Shown here piece after piece: positions 1-6,549 of a DNA stretch of 16,213 nucleotides. Both the position numbers and the translations under genes were made by a program. The stretch's first letter is position 1; every line of letters begins with the position of its first letter. The notes beneath the pieces are model-generated. The model searched no databases and had not been told where the DNA came from. It was given only the letters and a program-made list of their open reading frames with translations. The stretch is from SbD1 sp049300095 (GTDB taxonomy: Bacteria > Desulfobacterota > Syntrophobacteria > Syntrophobacterales > Syntrophobacteraceae): assembly GCA_049300095.1 (NCBI GenBank), contig JBAQYM010000059.1, positions 1 through 16,213 of the forward strand, written 5' to 3'.

Positions 1-304
1 GGGCGGCATTGACGGGCTGTTGCCCAAATGCAAGAGTTACGACAGGTATCGCCAAGACAGGGCGGAGGTCTCCCCTCCCTTGGCGGGAGGGGCTGGGGGG
101 GGGGGTCGTAAGTACCTGAAAATTCAACACCCTCCCCTAACCCTCCCATCGCGGGGAGGGGGACTCACGTCCGGCTCAATAGTCGCGCAACTTGAATATT
201 TCTTTGGGCAACAACCCCTCAACCCCGCCCCTACGTACAAACGGTGGCGTCATGGCCGCCGCAAATGCGTAGGGGCGGGGTTGATCCCCGCCCGGACTGC
301 CGGA
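1..304. repeat. Composite intergenic repeat, copy 1
   Basis: A non-coding element (14-217) bounded by terminal inverted repeats, GGGCTGTTGCCCAAA at 14-28 and TTTGGGCAACAACCC at 203-217. It is followed by a hairpin whose 17-base arms (219-235 and 268-284) are perfect complements around CCCCGCCCCTACG. The right edge (281-304) is the exact reverse complement of 7527-7550, which is the left edge of the second copy. The core holds a C-rich/G-rich inverted motif (CCCTCCCTTGGCGGGAGGGG) and a run of 11 G at 95-105 that is interrupted in the other copies. ORFs crossing this segment are low-complexity and are not genes. Confidence 0.85.
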
Positions 305-368
305 AGGGCAAGGGCCGACCGTTCCGAACATATTTGGGTCGAATCCGCACCCAGGAAAGGACCCGTGG

Positions 369-383
369 TTTGGGCAACAGCCC
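369..383. repeat. Solo terminal repeat TTTGGGCAACAGCCC
   Basis: An isolated perfect copy of the right-end terminal repeat of the GGGCTGTTGCCCAAA family. It lies just upstream of the tetranucleotide tract, with no partner end within reach to the left other than the composite element at 14-217. Confidence 0.75.
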
Positions 384-386
384 GCG

Positions 387-446
387 CTCACCCACCCACC
401 CACCCACTCACTCACTCACCCGCTCACTCACTCACTCGCCCACCCA
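387..446. repeat. Tetranucleotide tract (CCCA)n/(CTCA)n
   Basis: Degenerate 4-base repeats: CCCA units about 390-406, then CTCA units 407-418, 423-436 with single interruptions, then CCCA again. The tract overlaps the end of the minus-strand glycosyltransferase gene and supplies its TGA stop at 428-430. Confidence 0.85.
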
Positions 447-1651
447 CGACTCACCGCTCTCCGGCCGGCCATGTGGAATCGCAGGAAAACAAGAACGAAA
501 AGGTACAAAACAATTTGAAAATTCATCGCGAAGGCTTTTTCCATCCCGGGGGAAGCTGCTTTCAGCACGAGGGAGGGCAAGACGGCCATGGCCAGCACCG
601 GATAGCGAACGGACCCGGGGTAATTGCCAAACAGCGAAAAATTGATGATGAGCGCTGAGGCCGCGAGAAGAAATACGCCGTGATGGGGTTGAAGTTGTTC
701 CGAGAACAACAGGGACCACAGCAGGATAAGGATTATGCTGAAAAGGTCGTGGTCGACGCCTTTCGGAGAAGGCGTCCGCAGGTCGAAAACGAGATAAATT
801 ACCGCACATATAATGAAAAAAATCTGCAAAGAAAGGATGAACAGCTTGATGTCGTGTAGGCTCGGGGTCGAAAGCGCGGCCAGATCACCCTTTGACATCA
901 GGGATAGTACCGCGAAATGCAGCGAGGTCTTGTAAGCGACGAGGCGGACCAGGAAATCTGGGGCGCCTGTCGATGCGACGCTCTCGACCCACTTCCCCGT
1001 CAGTTCGATGAATCCGGGTACGCCAAGGGCCATCACCGGAATGAGGACAAAAAGCGCGGCGATCCAGAACACGGCGTAGAGAACGAGGCGGTATCGCTTC
1101 CTGATGAGAAAATACGCCAGAATGAGGACGGGATACAGCTTCAGGGCGACCCCGAGGGAGAGGAAAAGCGCGGATACGAAAAAGGATTCCTTCTTCATGT
1201 AAAACGCCGATGCCAGAACGAGGCACAGGACGATCAGGTTGCAGTTGAGGGCCCGCATGTCCCACTGCACGTAGTAGGCGACGGGAAGAAACGCCAGCAT
1301 CGCGTAGATATATCTGAGGTCCGTTTCCCCGGTGTAGAACTCCTGTACGAGAAAGCGCATGATAAAGTACATCGAAAAAGCCATCGCGCCGACCCATATC
1401 AGCCCGGAAAAGTCGCCGCCGATTCTAAACAGGTAATAGCGCAGAAGAATCGACGGCAGAGGATAGAGGAAAGCGAAGGGAAATGAATGGCGCTCGATTA
1501 CCTCGACGCTCAACAGGAGGTTCAACCCGTAATCCTGGGCAACCGGTTTATCGAGAAGGGTGGCGGACTTGAACAGGGTAACGAGGGTCCATATGACAAG
1601 GCCGGCAAGGCAGGAGGCGTTGACCAGGAGCCTGAATTGTCTATATTTCAT
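428..1651 (-). CDS. GT87/DUF2029 family polytopic glycosyltransferase
   Basis: A 407-residue, strongly hydrophobic protein with roughly nine to eleven membrane segments, consistent with a GT-C fold enzyme that moves a sugar from a polyprenyl-phosphate donor to an extracytoplasmic acceptor. The family marks seen are an Asp-Tyr (D40-Y41) in the first outer loop, an Asn-containing segment near ALNCNLIVL (about 135-143), and the DUF2029 signature ALKLYPVLILAYFLIRK at about 169-185 followed by a basic loop. The donor and acceptor cannot be told from sequence. The start is the ATG at 1649-1651; no good ribosome binding site precedes it. The C-terminus (about GRRAVSRGWASE) runs into a tetranucleotide tract that provides the stop, so the natural end of the protein may have been altered. 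It is divergent from the rlmE operon and appears to be a single-gene unit. Confidence 0.8.
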   Translation of the reverse strand: MKYRQFRLLVNASCLAGLVIWTLVTLFKSATLLDKPVAQDYGLNLLLSVEVIERHSFPFAFLYPLPSILLRYYLFRIGGDFSGLIWVGAMAFSMYFIMRFLVQEFYTGETDLRYIYAMLAFLPVAYYVQWDMRALNCNLIVLCLVLASAFYMKKESFFVSALFLSLGVALKLYPVLILAYFLIRKRYRLVLYAVFWIAALFVLIPVMALGVPGFIELTGKWVESVASTGAPDFLVRLVAYKTSLHFAVLSLMSKGDLAALSTPSLHDIKLFILSLQIFFIICAVIYLVFDLRTPSPKGVDHDLFSIILILLWSLLFSEQLQPHHGVFLLAASALIINFSLFGNYPGSVRYPVLAMAVLPSLVLKAASPGMEKAFAMNFQIVLYLFVLVFLRFHMAGRRAVSRGWASE

Positions 1652-1871
1652 GCGCCGCCCATACGTGACCGGGGATGACCGAAGGTATTAACGCGCAGAC
1701 TCCGGATCGGGTTGACTTTATGCGGGCCGGGAGACTGTCGGCAGGTCTGCCGGGCTACATGTACTCCTGTCCGGGACTCCATCGGCAGTTTCAACTATGT
1801 ATCATTCGCGGGTTCGCGGTCAATCGAAAACATGGAAACTAGGCGCATCCGCGTGGTGGCGGCTCGATTCC
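1652..1871. other. Intergenic stretch without recognised features
   Basis: Upstream of the minus-strand glycosyltransferase. I see no ORF with coding character, no RNA gene and no convincing promoter pair on the minus strand. Confidence 0.4.
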
Positions 1872-1894
1872 GTGGGAGCGGCTTGTAGCCGCGA
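1872..1894. repeat. REP-like hairpin (GTGGGAGCGGCTTGTAGCCGCGA)
   Basis: A short palindromic motif with complementary GCGGCT/AGCCGC arms. It resembles the widespread REP sequence of the GGAGCGGCTTC-AGCCGCGA type known from Pseudomonas and other proteobacteria. A single copy is present in this window. Confidence 0.55.
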
Positions 1895-1910
1895 TTTCTC
1901 ATTTCAGGTT

Positions 1911-2017
1911 GCGTTCAAGCGCCGCCGCCACGTCCTCGGACGCGGTTTGAACGGGGGTGAAATTTCAGTTGTGTGATCCGATAATCCTTCTCCAATCGGT
2001 AAGTTTCACAAGAGAGA
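1911..2017 (+). repeat. Two-hairpin repeat, copy 1
   Basis: Begins GCGTTCAAGCGCCGCCGCC and contains the near-palindrome CGTCCTCGGACGCGG closing with TTTGAACG (1946-1953). A second arm pair, TGAAATTTCA and AAGTTTCACAAGAGA, follows. The same two-part layout in the same orientation recurs at 15936-16041, where the second arm pair is a perfect 11-base match. Confidence 0.8.
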
Positions 2018-2026
2018 GCATTAAGA

Positions 2027-2154
2027 ACTTGTCCGTAAATAAGCTGACTAAGGGTTTTCGGGGTTGTTGCGCAAATGGCCATTTGTCCGTATGTGATTTG
2101 GGAAGCAGTCCGTAGGGCTGTGACCGCATCCCAACGAGTCATATACGGACAAGT
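2027..2154. mobile_element. MITE-like element with ACTTGTCCGTAAAT ends
   Basis: The terminal inverted repeats ACTTGTCCGTAAAT (2027-2040) and ATATACGGACAAGT (2141-2154) match at 13 of 14 positions. A third, direct copy (ATTTGTCCGTATGTGA) sits at 2081-2096. Between them lies GGGTTGTTGCGCAAATGG, a variant of the GGGCTGTTGCCCAAA end found elsewhere in the window. The element is 128 bases, encodes no credible protein and has a size typical of non-autonomous elements. A related left end recurs at 10169. Confidence 0.7.
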
Positions 2155-2255
2155 CCTAAATGATGCTTTTCAAAAGCAAGGGGGCTGGGGGGACATGCGC
2201 CCCTTCGCCGCTCAGTGTTGCCCGAAATGACAGACGGTCGGCATCGCAACGGCGG

Positions 2256-2284
2256 TTTACAAAATGCCGCAATTCCGCTATATT
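2256..2284 (+). promoter_or_regulatory. Sigma70-type promoter for the rlmE-yebC-ruvCAB operon
   Basis: A -35 TTTACA at 2256-2261 and a -10 TATATT at 2279-2284 are separated by exactly 17 bases. Transcription would start near 2291, leaving a leader of about 36 bases before the rlmE ATG. Confidence 0.65.
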
Positions 2285-2326
2285 GCATAGTTCGGGAAAA
2301 AATTCATACCTTTAAGCAGATAAAAG

Positions 2327-2923
2327 ATGACTTTTACGGTTCGCGACCACTACTTCCACAAGGCAAAAAAAGAGCACTTTCTCGCCCGGGCGATCTATAA
2401 GCTCGAAGAGATCCAGGAAAAATACAAAATACTGCGTCCCGGCCACCGCGTGCTCGACCTCGGGGCCGCCCCCGGGTCCTGGATTCAGCTCGCGGCCACG
2501 GTGGTGGGACCTTCCGGCCGGGTCGTGGGCGTCGATCTCAAGCCCATCGGGCACGATTTCCCGAGGCACGTGATCACGTTCGAGGGGGACATCAACGACC
2601 GGGAGTTCGTCGAGGCGGCCCTTGGCGACCATATCCCTTTCGACGCGGTTTTGAGCGACATGGCGCCGTCCACTTCCGGGATCAGGGTCGCGGATGCCGC
2701 CCGCTCGGCGCTTCTTTTCGAGCGCGCCCTCGAGATCGCCCTCGCGGCGCTCAAGCCCGGAGGGACGTTTCTGGCCAAGATTTTCCAGGGAACGGAATTC
2801 CACCAGTTGCTCGCCGAGGTGAAGAAGCATTTCAAGCAGACCCGGGTGGTAAGGCCGGAGGCAACGAGAAAGCAAAGTCGGGAGATCTACATTCTTGCCC
2901 TGAATTATAAAAAAAGCGGTTAG
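2327..2923 (+). CDS. rlmE: 23S rRNA (uridine-2'-O)-methyltransferase RlmE (FtsJ/RrmJ)
   Basis: A 198-residue SAM-dependent enzyme that 2'-O-methylates the A-loop uridine of 23S rRNA (U2552 in E. coli numbering) late in 50S assembly. The SAM-binding motif I is VLDLGAAPGSW (about 42-52), followed by VVGVDLKP (67-73). The catalytic K-D-K-E tetrad of the FtsJ family is complete: K25 (in RAIYKLEEIQ), D111 (LSDMAPSTSG), K151 (AKIFQG) and E186 (SREIYILA). Length and ends match the family. The ATG at 2327 has only a weak upstream purine stretch. It is the first gene of the operon behind a good promoter, 23 bases before yebC. Confidence 0.96.
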   Translation: MTFTVRDHYFHKAKKEHFLARAIYKLEEIQEKYKILRPGHRVLDLGAAPGSWIQLAATVVGPSGRVVGVDLKPIGHDFPRHVITFEGDINDREFVEAALGDHIPFDAVLSDMAPSTSGIRVADAARSALLFERALEIALAALKPGGTFLAKIFQGTEFHQLLAEVKKHFKQTRVVRPEATRKQSREIYILALNYKKSG

Positions 2924-2933
2924 CCGTTACACC

Positions 2934-2939
2934 AGGAGG
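2934..2939 (+). promoter_or_regulatory. Strong ribosome binding site of yebC
   Basis: A perfect AGGAGG, 7 bases before the yebC ATG. It is the strongest Shine-Dalgarno in this operon, which fits YebC being made at a higher level than RlmE or the Ruv proteins. Confidence 0.8.
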
Positions 2940-2946
2940 TTTTTTC

Positions 2947-3696
2947 ATGTCAGGTCATTCAAAATGGAGCACCATCCGCCACAAGAAGGGTGCGGCCGAT
3001 GCGAAGCGCGGCAAGATTTTTACGAAGCTTATCAAGGAATTAATGGTGGCGGCCCGGATGGGCGGAGGCAATCCCGAGGCCAATCCGCGCCTGCGGGCGG
3101 CGGTCCTTGCCGCCAGGGCCGAAAACATGCCCAAGGACAACATCGAGCGGGCGATCAAGAAGGGGAGCGGCGATCTCGACGGCGCGAACTACGAGGAAAT
3201 AATGTACGAGGGCTACGGCCCGGGCGGGGTCGCCATCCTGGTCGACATCATGACCGACAACCGGAACAGGGCGGCAAGCGAGGTCCGTTATTGTTTCAGC
3301 AAGAACAACGGCAACCTCGGCGAAGCGGGCTGCGTCGCGTGGATGTTCAGCAAGAAGGGAAGCATCGTTTTCGACAAGAGCAAGGCCGCCGAGGAAGAAC
3401 TGCTCGAATTGGCCCTGGAAGCCGGCGCCGAAGACGTGATAGACCAGGAGGACCAGTTCGAGGTCATCACCTCGGTCGAGGATTTTGCGGCGGTAAAGGC
3501 GGCCTTCGACGAGAAGCGGATGGAATACGAGCTTGCCGAGGTCACCATGTCGCCGCAGACCACGGTGCGCGTCGAAGATCCCAAAACGGCGCAGCAACTC
3601 CTGCGGCTCATGGACGCACTCGAAGACTGCGACGACGTCCAGCACGCCTACGCCAATTTCGACATCCCGGACGAAATCATGGAAGCGCTGGAGTAG
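2947..3696 (+). CDS. yebC: YebC/PmpR family protein (TACO1 homologue)
   Basis: A 249-residue full-length member of the YebC family. It opens with the hallmark MSGHSKWSTIRHKKGAADAK and carries the expected GGGNPEANPRLR and YEGYGPGGVA segments. The family has been described as a transcriptional regulator (PmpR) and, in more recent work, as a ribosome-associated factor that helps translation through proline stretches, like mitochondrial TACO1. The linkage yebC-ruvC-ruvA-ruvB is widely conserved in proteobacteria. It is translated from a strong AGGAGG site and ends 18 bases before ruvC. Which of the two roles applies here cannot be read from sequence. Confidence 0.96.
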   Translation: MSGHSKWSTIRHKKGAADAKRGKIFTKLIKELMVAARMGGGNPEANPRLRAAVLAARAENMPKDNIERAIKKGSGDLDGANYEEIMYEGYGPGGVAILVDIMTDNRNRAASEVRYCFSKNNGNLGEAGCVAWMFSKKGSIVFDKSKAAEEELLELALEAGAEDVIDQEDQFEVITSVEDFAAVKAAFDEKRMEYELAEVTMSPQTTVRVEDPKTAQQLLRLMDALEDCDDVQHAYANFDIPDEIMEALE

Positions 3697-3714
3697 GGCG
3701 GGAGGAGCTTCGGA

Positions 3715-4224
3715 TTGGCCATGGTCAGGACCATCGGAATCGACCCGGGGTCGCGGTTCACGGGGTATGGGATTGTCGAGGGAGACGGTCACCGTCTCCG
3801 CTACATCCATCACGGGACGATACGGCTGCCGGCCGGCCGGCCCTTCCCCGAGCGCCTCAAGATGATCTACGAGCAGCTCGGTCTTGCCATCGGCGAGTAC
3901 CGCCCCGAGTGCATGGCCGTCGAAGAGGTTTTTTTCGCCAAAAACGTGAAAAGCGCCCTCAGTCTCGGCCAGGCGCGCGGGGCCGTGCTCCTGGCGGGGA
4001 TCTGCGCCGGTCTTACGATTCATGAATACAGCGCCCTCCAAGTAAAGCTGGCGGTCGCCGGCTACGGCAGGGCCGCAAAAGAGCAGGTGGCCGCAATGGT
4101 CCAGCGCATCTTCCGCATCGACGCCCTGATCGAGCCCAACGCGGCGGACGCTCTTGCGGTCGCGGTCTGCCATATCAACACGCATTCCTCGAACTTGCGC
4201 TGGAAGGCCCCGGAAAAGCCATGA
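3715..4224 (+). CDS. ruvC: Crossover junction endodeoxyribonuclease RuvC
   Basis: A 169-residue Holliday-junction resolvase that cuts junctions after RuvAB branch migration. Family motifs are IGIDPGSRFTGYG (7-19), MAVEEVFFAKN (67-77), LGQARG (84-89) and NAADALAVAVCH (142-153). Of the catalytic acids D7, E66, D138 and D141 in E. coli, this protein has D10, E70 and D145, but position 142, aligned with D138, is Asn (codon AAC). I chose the TTG start at 3715 because GGAGGAG (3701-3707) is 7 bases upstream; the ATG at 3721 is the alternative and would be 13 bases away. The stop overlaps the ruvA start in an ATGA, pointing to translational coupling. Confidence 0.95.
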   Translation: MAMVRTIGIDPGSRFTGYGIVEGDGHRLRYIHHGTIRLPAGRPFPERLKMIYEQLGLAIGEYRPECMAVEEVFFAKNVKSALSLGQARGAVLLAGICAGLTIHEYSALQVKLAVAGYGRAAKEQVAAMVQRIFRIDALIEPNAADALAVAVCHINTHSSNLRWKAPEKP

Positions 4225-4817
4225 TCGGATTTCTCGAAGGAAAGCTGCGGGCCAAGAGCCCGGAATACGTCATTGTCGATGTGCGGGGCGTGGGGTATTA
4301 TGTCCAGGTGCCCCTTAGCACGTTCTACGACCTGCCGGAGCCGGGACATCCGGTCGCCCTCAACATTCACACCTACGTTCGCGAGGACGCGATCCTGCTC
4401 TACGGCTTTCGAACGGCGGCGGAAAAAGAGATGTTCCTGCTCCTAACCGGCGTGAACGGGGTGGGGCCGAAGCTCGCGATAAGCATCCTCTCGGGGATAA
4501 GCCCGGATGAGTTGCGGGTGGTGGTGTCGCGCCAGGACTATGCGCGGCTGAAAAACATTCCCGGGGTGGGCAAGAAGACCGCCGAACGGGTGGTGCTCGA
4601 ACTTCGGGACAAGGTGCAGGGCAAGGGCAAGGGCAAGCAGGAGCCGGCGCAGCCCTTTGCCGAAGGCAACGCCTTCCCGGACGCCTTTTCGGCCCTGGTA
4701 AATCTTGGATACAAGCCCAACGAGGCCGAAAAAGCCCTGAACCGCGCCCGGGACGCCCTGGGGGAAAATCCTTCCCTGGAAGACACATTGAAGCATGCCT
4801 TGCGCATGCTGGCGTAG
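4221..4817 (+). CDS. ruvA: Holliday junction branch migration subunit RuvA
   Basis: A 198-residue protein that forms the tetramer binding the four-way junction and recruits RuvB. The N-terminal OB-fold begins MIGFLEGKLRAKSPEYVIVD. The central domain has two helix-hairpin-helix motifs, TGVNGVGPKLA (about 76-86) and IPGVGKKTAERVV (about 113-125). A charged, Gly/Lys-rich linker (GKGKGK) leads to the C-terminal RuvB-binding three-helix domain, with ALVNLGYKPNEAEKA and SLEDTLKHALRMLA. Length is normal for the family. The start overlaps the ruvC stop by four bases. Confidence 0.96.
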   Translation: MIGFLEGKLRAKSPEYVIVDVRGVGYYVQVPLSTFYDLPEPGHPVALNIHTYVREDAILLYGFRTAAEKEMFLLLTGVNGVGPKLAISILSGISPDELRVVVSRQDYARLKNIPGVGKKTAERVVLELRDKVQGKGKGKQEPAQPFAEGNAFPDAFSALVNLGYKPNEAEKALNRARDALGENPSLEDTLKHALRMLA

Positions 4818-4856
4818 CCGCATGGGCGTGTAAAGGGGGAATGGCCGAGTAAACGT

Positions 4857-4942
4857 GTAGGTTGGGTTAAGCGTAGCGAAACCCAACCTCGCACGCCGTA
4901 GCATGAAACCCGTTGGGTTTCGCTCCGCTTCACCCAACCTAC
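4857..4942. repeat. GTAGGTTGGGT hairpin repeat between ruvA and ruvB
   Basis: Outer arms at 4857-4887 and 4912-4942 (31 bases each) are near-perfect complements with about two mismatches. Each arm is itself partly palindromic around AGCGTAGCG/CGCTCCGCT. The motif (GTAGGTTGGGTTAGCG...AACCCAAC) is a dispersed intergenic repeat seen in many bacteria. A half copy with diverged sequence lies at 16054-16084. Its position inside an otherwise tight operon suggests insertion there. Confidence 0.85.
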
Positions 4943-4964
4943 ATTCCACCACCCGCGAGGGGCC

Positions 4965-5996
4965 ATGACAGACCGGGTAATCACACCGCAGCAGGATGAA
5001 GAAGACCTTTCGGTCGAGCCCAGTCTCCGACCCCGGACCCTGAACGAATACATCGGGCAGGAACGGGTGAAGGAGAACCTCGGGGTCTTCATCACGGCGG
5101 CAAAACAGCGCTCGGAACCGCTCGACCACGTGCTCTTCCACGGCTTTCCGGGTCTTGGGAAGACCTCGCTTGCCGCCGTCATCAGCAATGAGCTGCGGGT
5201 GCACATGCGAAGCACCTCGGGGCCGGTGATCGAGCGCGCCGGTGATCTGGCCGCCATTTTGACCAACCTCGAGCCGGGGGACGTGCTTTTTATCGACGAA
5301 ATCCACCGGCTGAACCACGTCGTCGAGGAAATTCTCTACCCGGCGATGGAGGATTTCAAGCTCGACATCATCATCGGCCAGGGGCCGTCCGCGAGGACCA
5401 TCAAGCTCGACCTTCCGCCCTTTACCCTCATAGGGGCCACCACACGGGCGGGCCTCCTCTCGCCACCCCTGCGCGACCGCTTCGGCGTAACCCTGAGGCT
5501 CGAATTCTACACCCCGGACGAACTCAAGGAAATCGTCCTGCGCTCGGCAAGGATTCTCGGGATCACCATCGAGGAAGACGGCGCGGCGGAAATCGCCAAA
5601 AGGTCGCGCGGCACCCCCAGGATATCCAACCGGCTGCTGCGCCGCGTCCGCGACTATGCGGAAGTGCGGGCCGACGGGGTGATCACGCGCCATGTGGCCG
5701 ACCGCGCCCTCCGGATGCTCGATGTGGATGAGAAGGGATTTGACGGGATGGACCGCAAGATCCTGAGCACCATTATCGAAAAATACGACGGCGGGCCGGT
5801 GGGAATCGAGACCCTCGCGGCGTCCGTCTCCGAGGAAAAGGACACCATCGAGGACGTCTACGAGCCCTTTCTCATCCAGGAAGGCTTCATCAACAAAACC
5901 CCCCGGGGCCGCCTGGCAACCCGCCTCGCCTATGAACACCTGGGCATTTCCCGCCCCTGCACTCCCGCCGGCCAATTGAGGCTCTACCAGGGCTAA
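4965..5996 (+). CDS. ruvB: Holliday junction branch migration ATPase RuvB
   Basis: A 343-residue AAA+ motor that drives branch migration as a hexameric ring bound to RuvA. The N-terminal SLRPRTLNEYIGQ is the RuvB signature. Walker A is GFPGLGKTSLA (60-70), with Phe where most RuvB proteins have Pro. Walker B is VLFIDEIHRL, sensor 1 lies in LIGATTRAGLLS, and the Arg-finger region is LRDRFG. The C-terminal winged-helix DNA-binding domain runs from about 270 to the end, with TPRGRLAT. Length is typical. The start codon has a weak site (GAGGGG, close to the ATG). A 147-base gap holding a hairpin repeat separates it from ruvA, unlike the overlap between ruvC and ruvA. Confidence 0.97.
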   Translation: MTDRVITPQQDEEDLSVEPSLRPRTLNEYIGQERVKENLGVFITAAKQRSEPLDHVLFHGFPGLGKTSLAAVISNELRVHMRSTSGPVIERAGDLAAILTNLEPGDVLFIDEIHRLNHVVEEILYPAMEDFKLDIIIGQGPSARTIKLDLPPFTLIGATTRAGLLSPPLRDRFGVTLRLEFYTPDELKEIVLRSARILGITIEEDGAAEIAKRSRGTPRISNRLLRRVRDYAEVRADGVITRHVADRALRMLDVDEKGFDGMDRKILSTIIEKYDGGPVGIETLAASVSEEKDTIEDVYEPFLIQEGFINKTPRGRLATRLAYEHLGISRPCTPAGQLRLYQG

Positions 5997-6452
5997 GCGC
6001 CTGGAAAACTTCACTCAGATCGTTGGAAAAGGCTTGCGCGGGCAGTTGCGGAGGGACGCGCCGGTGAAACTATCCGTTTACACTGACTGTCACCAGGAAC
6101 TGACAGTTCAATCGGAATTATTCGCCACCGCCTGCCTCCAGGGTGGTCAGGCATTGGGTGCGGTTGTGGAGCGGATACGCAAGTTATTGGAATCGCGGAT
6201 AAAGATGTCCGCGTGTTTGAGATGGAACGGAACTTGCTTTACCTTGCGACCGGGAACTGTCGATATTCGCTTCCAATCACATTCAACGCGATTCTTTTCG
6301 AACATCACGCTCACGCTCACGCTCAAGCTCCGTTCAGTTCCCCCTCTCTCGCGCTCGCGCGAACGCCCGGTTTGTCGCTCAATGCTCAAGCGGTTCCGAT
6401 TCGACTCACTTTTCCCTGTTCACTGTCCCTCCGCACTCCCTGCACCAACAAA
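5997..6452. other. Intergenic stretch, no gene recognised
   Basis: About 450 bases between convergent ruvB and the zinc-finger gene. ORFs crossing it have no coding character. It contains a small inverted repeat, ACTGTCA (6086-6092) with TGACAGT (6101-6107), a CACGCT hexamer run (about 6308-6330), and an alternating CTCGCGCTCGCGCG stretch (about 6350-6363). I see no RNA gene. Confidence 0.5.
6308..6330. repeat. Short hexamer tract (CACGCT)n
   Basis: About three and a half copies of a CACGCT unit ending in CTCAAGCTC, in non-coding DNA. Confidence 0.6.
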
Positions 6453-6494
6453 ATTCGAGGGTTGCGGCTTCCCGCAACCCTCGAATCTTTTTTT
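6453..6494. terminator. Strong bidirectional Rho-independent terminator
   Basis: A perfect 15-base stem (6453-6467 with 6472-6486) and a 4-base loop CTTC, followed on the plus strand by seven T (6488-6494). On the minus strand the stem is followed by TTTTG. It lies 56 bases after the minus-strand zinc-finger gene and about 460 bases after ruvB, so it can close both convergent transcripts. Confidence 0.9.
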
Positions 6495-6549
6495 ATCCGA
6501 TATATAGTTTTCGGCTGTTCCGTGGCTTTTGACTTTTAACCTGTATGAT

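Noticed and set aside
387..446. CRISPR-like array
   Set aside because: The units are 4 bases and contiguous, with no spacers.
20..658. Plus-strand frames over the start of the window
   Set aside because: They run through the composite repeat and tetranucleotide tract and then antisense to the glycosyltransferase; the protein is low-complexity Pro/His/Ser repeats.
2165..2177. GCTTTTCAAAAGC palindrome as a regulator site for the ruv operon
   Set aside because: It is about 90 bases upstream of the predicted -35, single and short; it could occur by chance.
3040..4185. Long minus-strand frame opposite yebC and ruvC
   Set aside because: It is a shadow of two well-supported genes in GC-rich DNA; composition is Asp/Gly/His-rich with no motif.
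4443..6014. 523-residue minus-strand frame opposite ruvA and ruvB
   Set aside because: It crosses the hairpin repeat and lies antisense to two certain genes.
6086..6107. ACTGTCA/TGACAGT inverted repeat as an operator
   Set aside because: It lies downstream of ruvB and far from any start; there is no promoter beside it, so a regulatory role is not supported.
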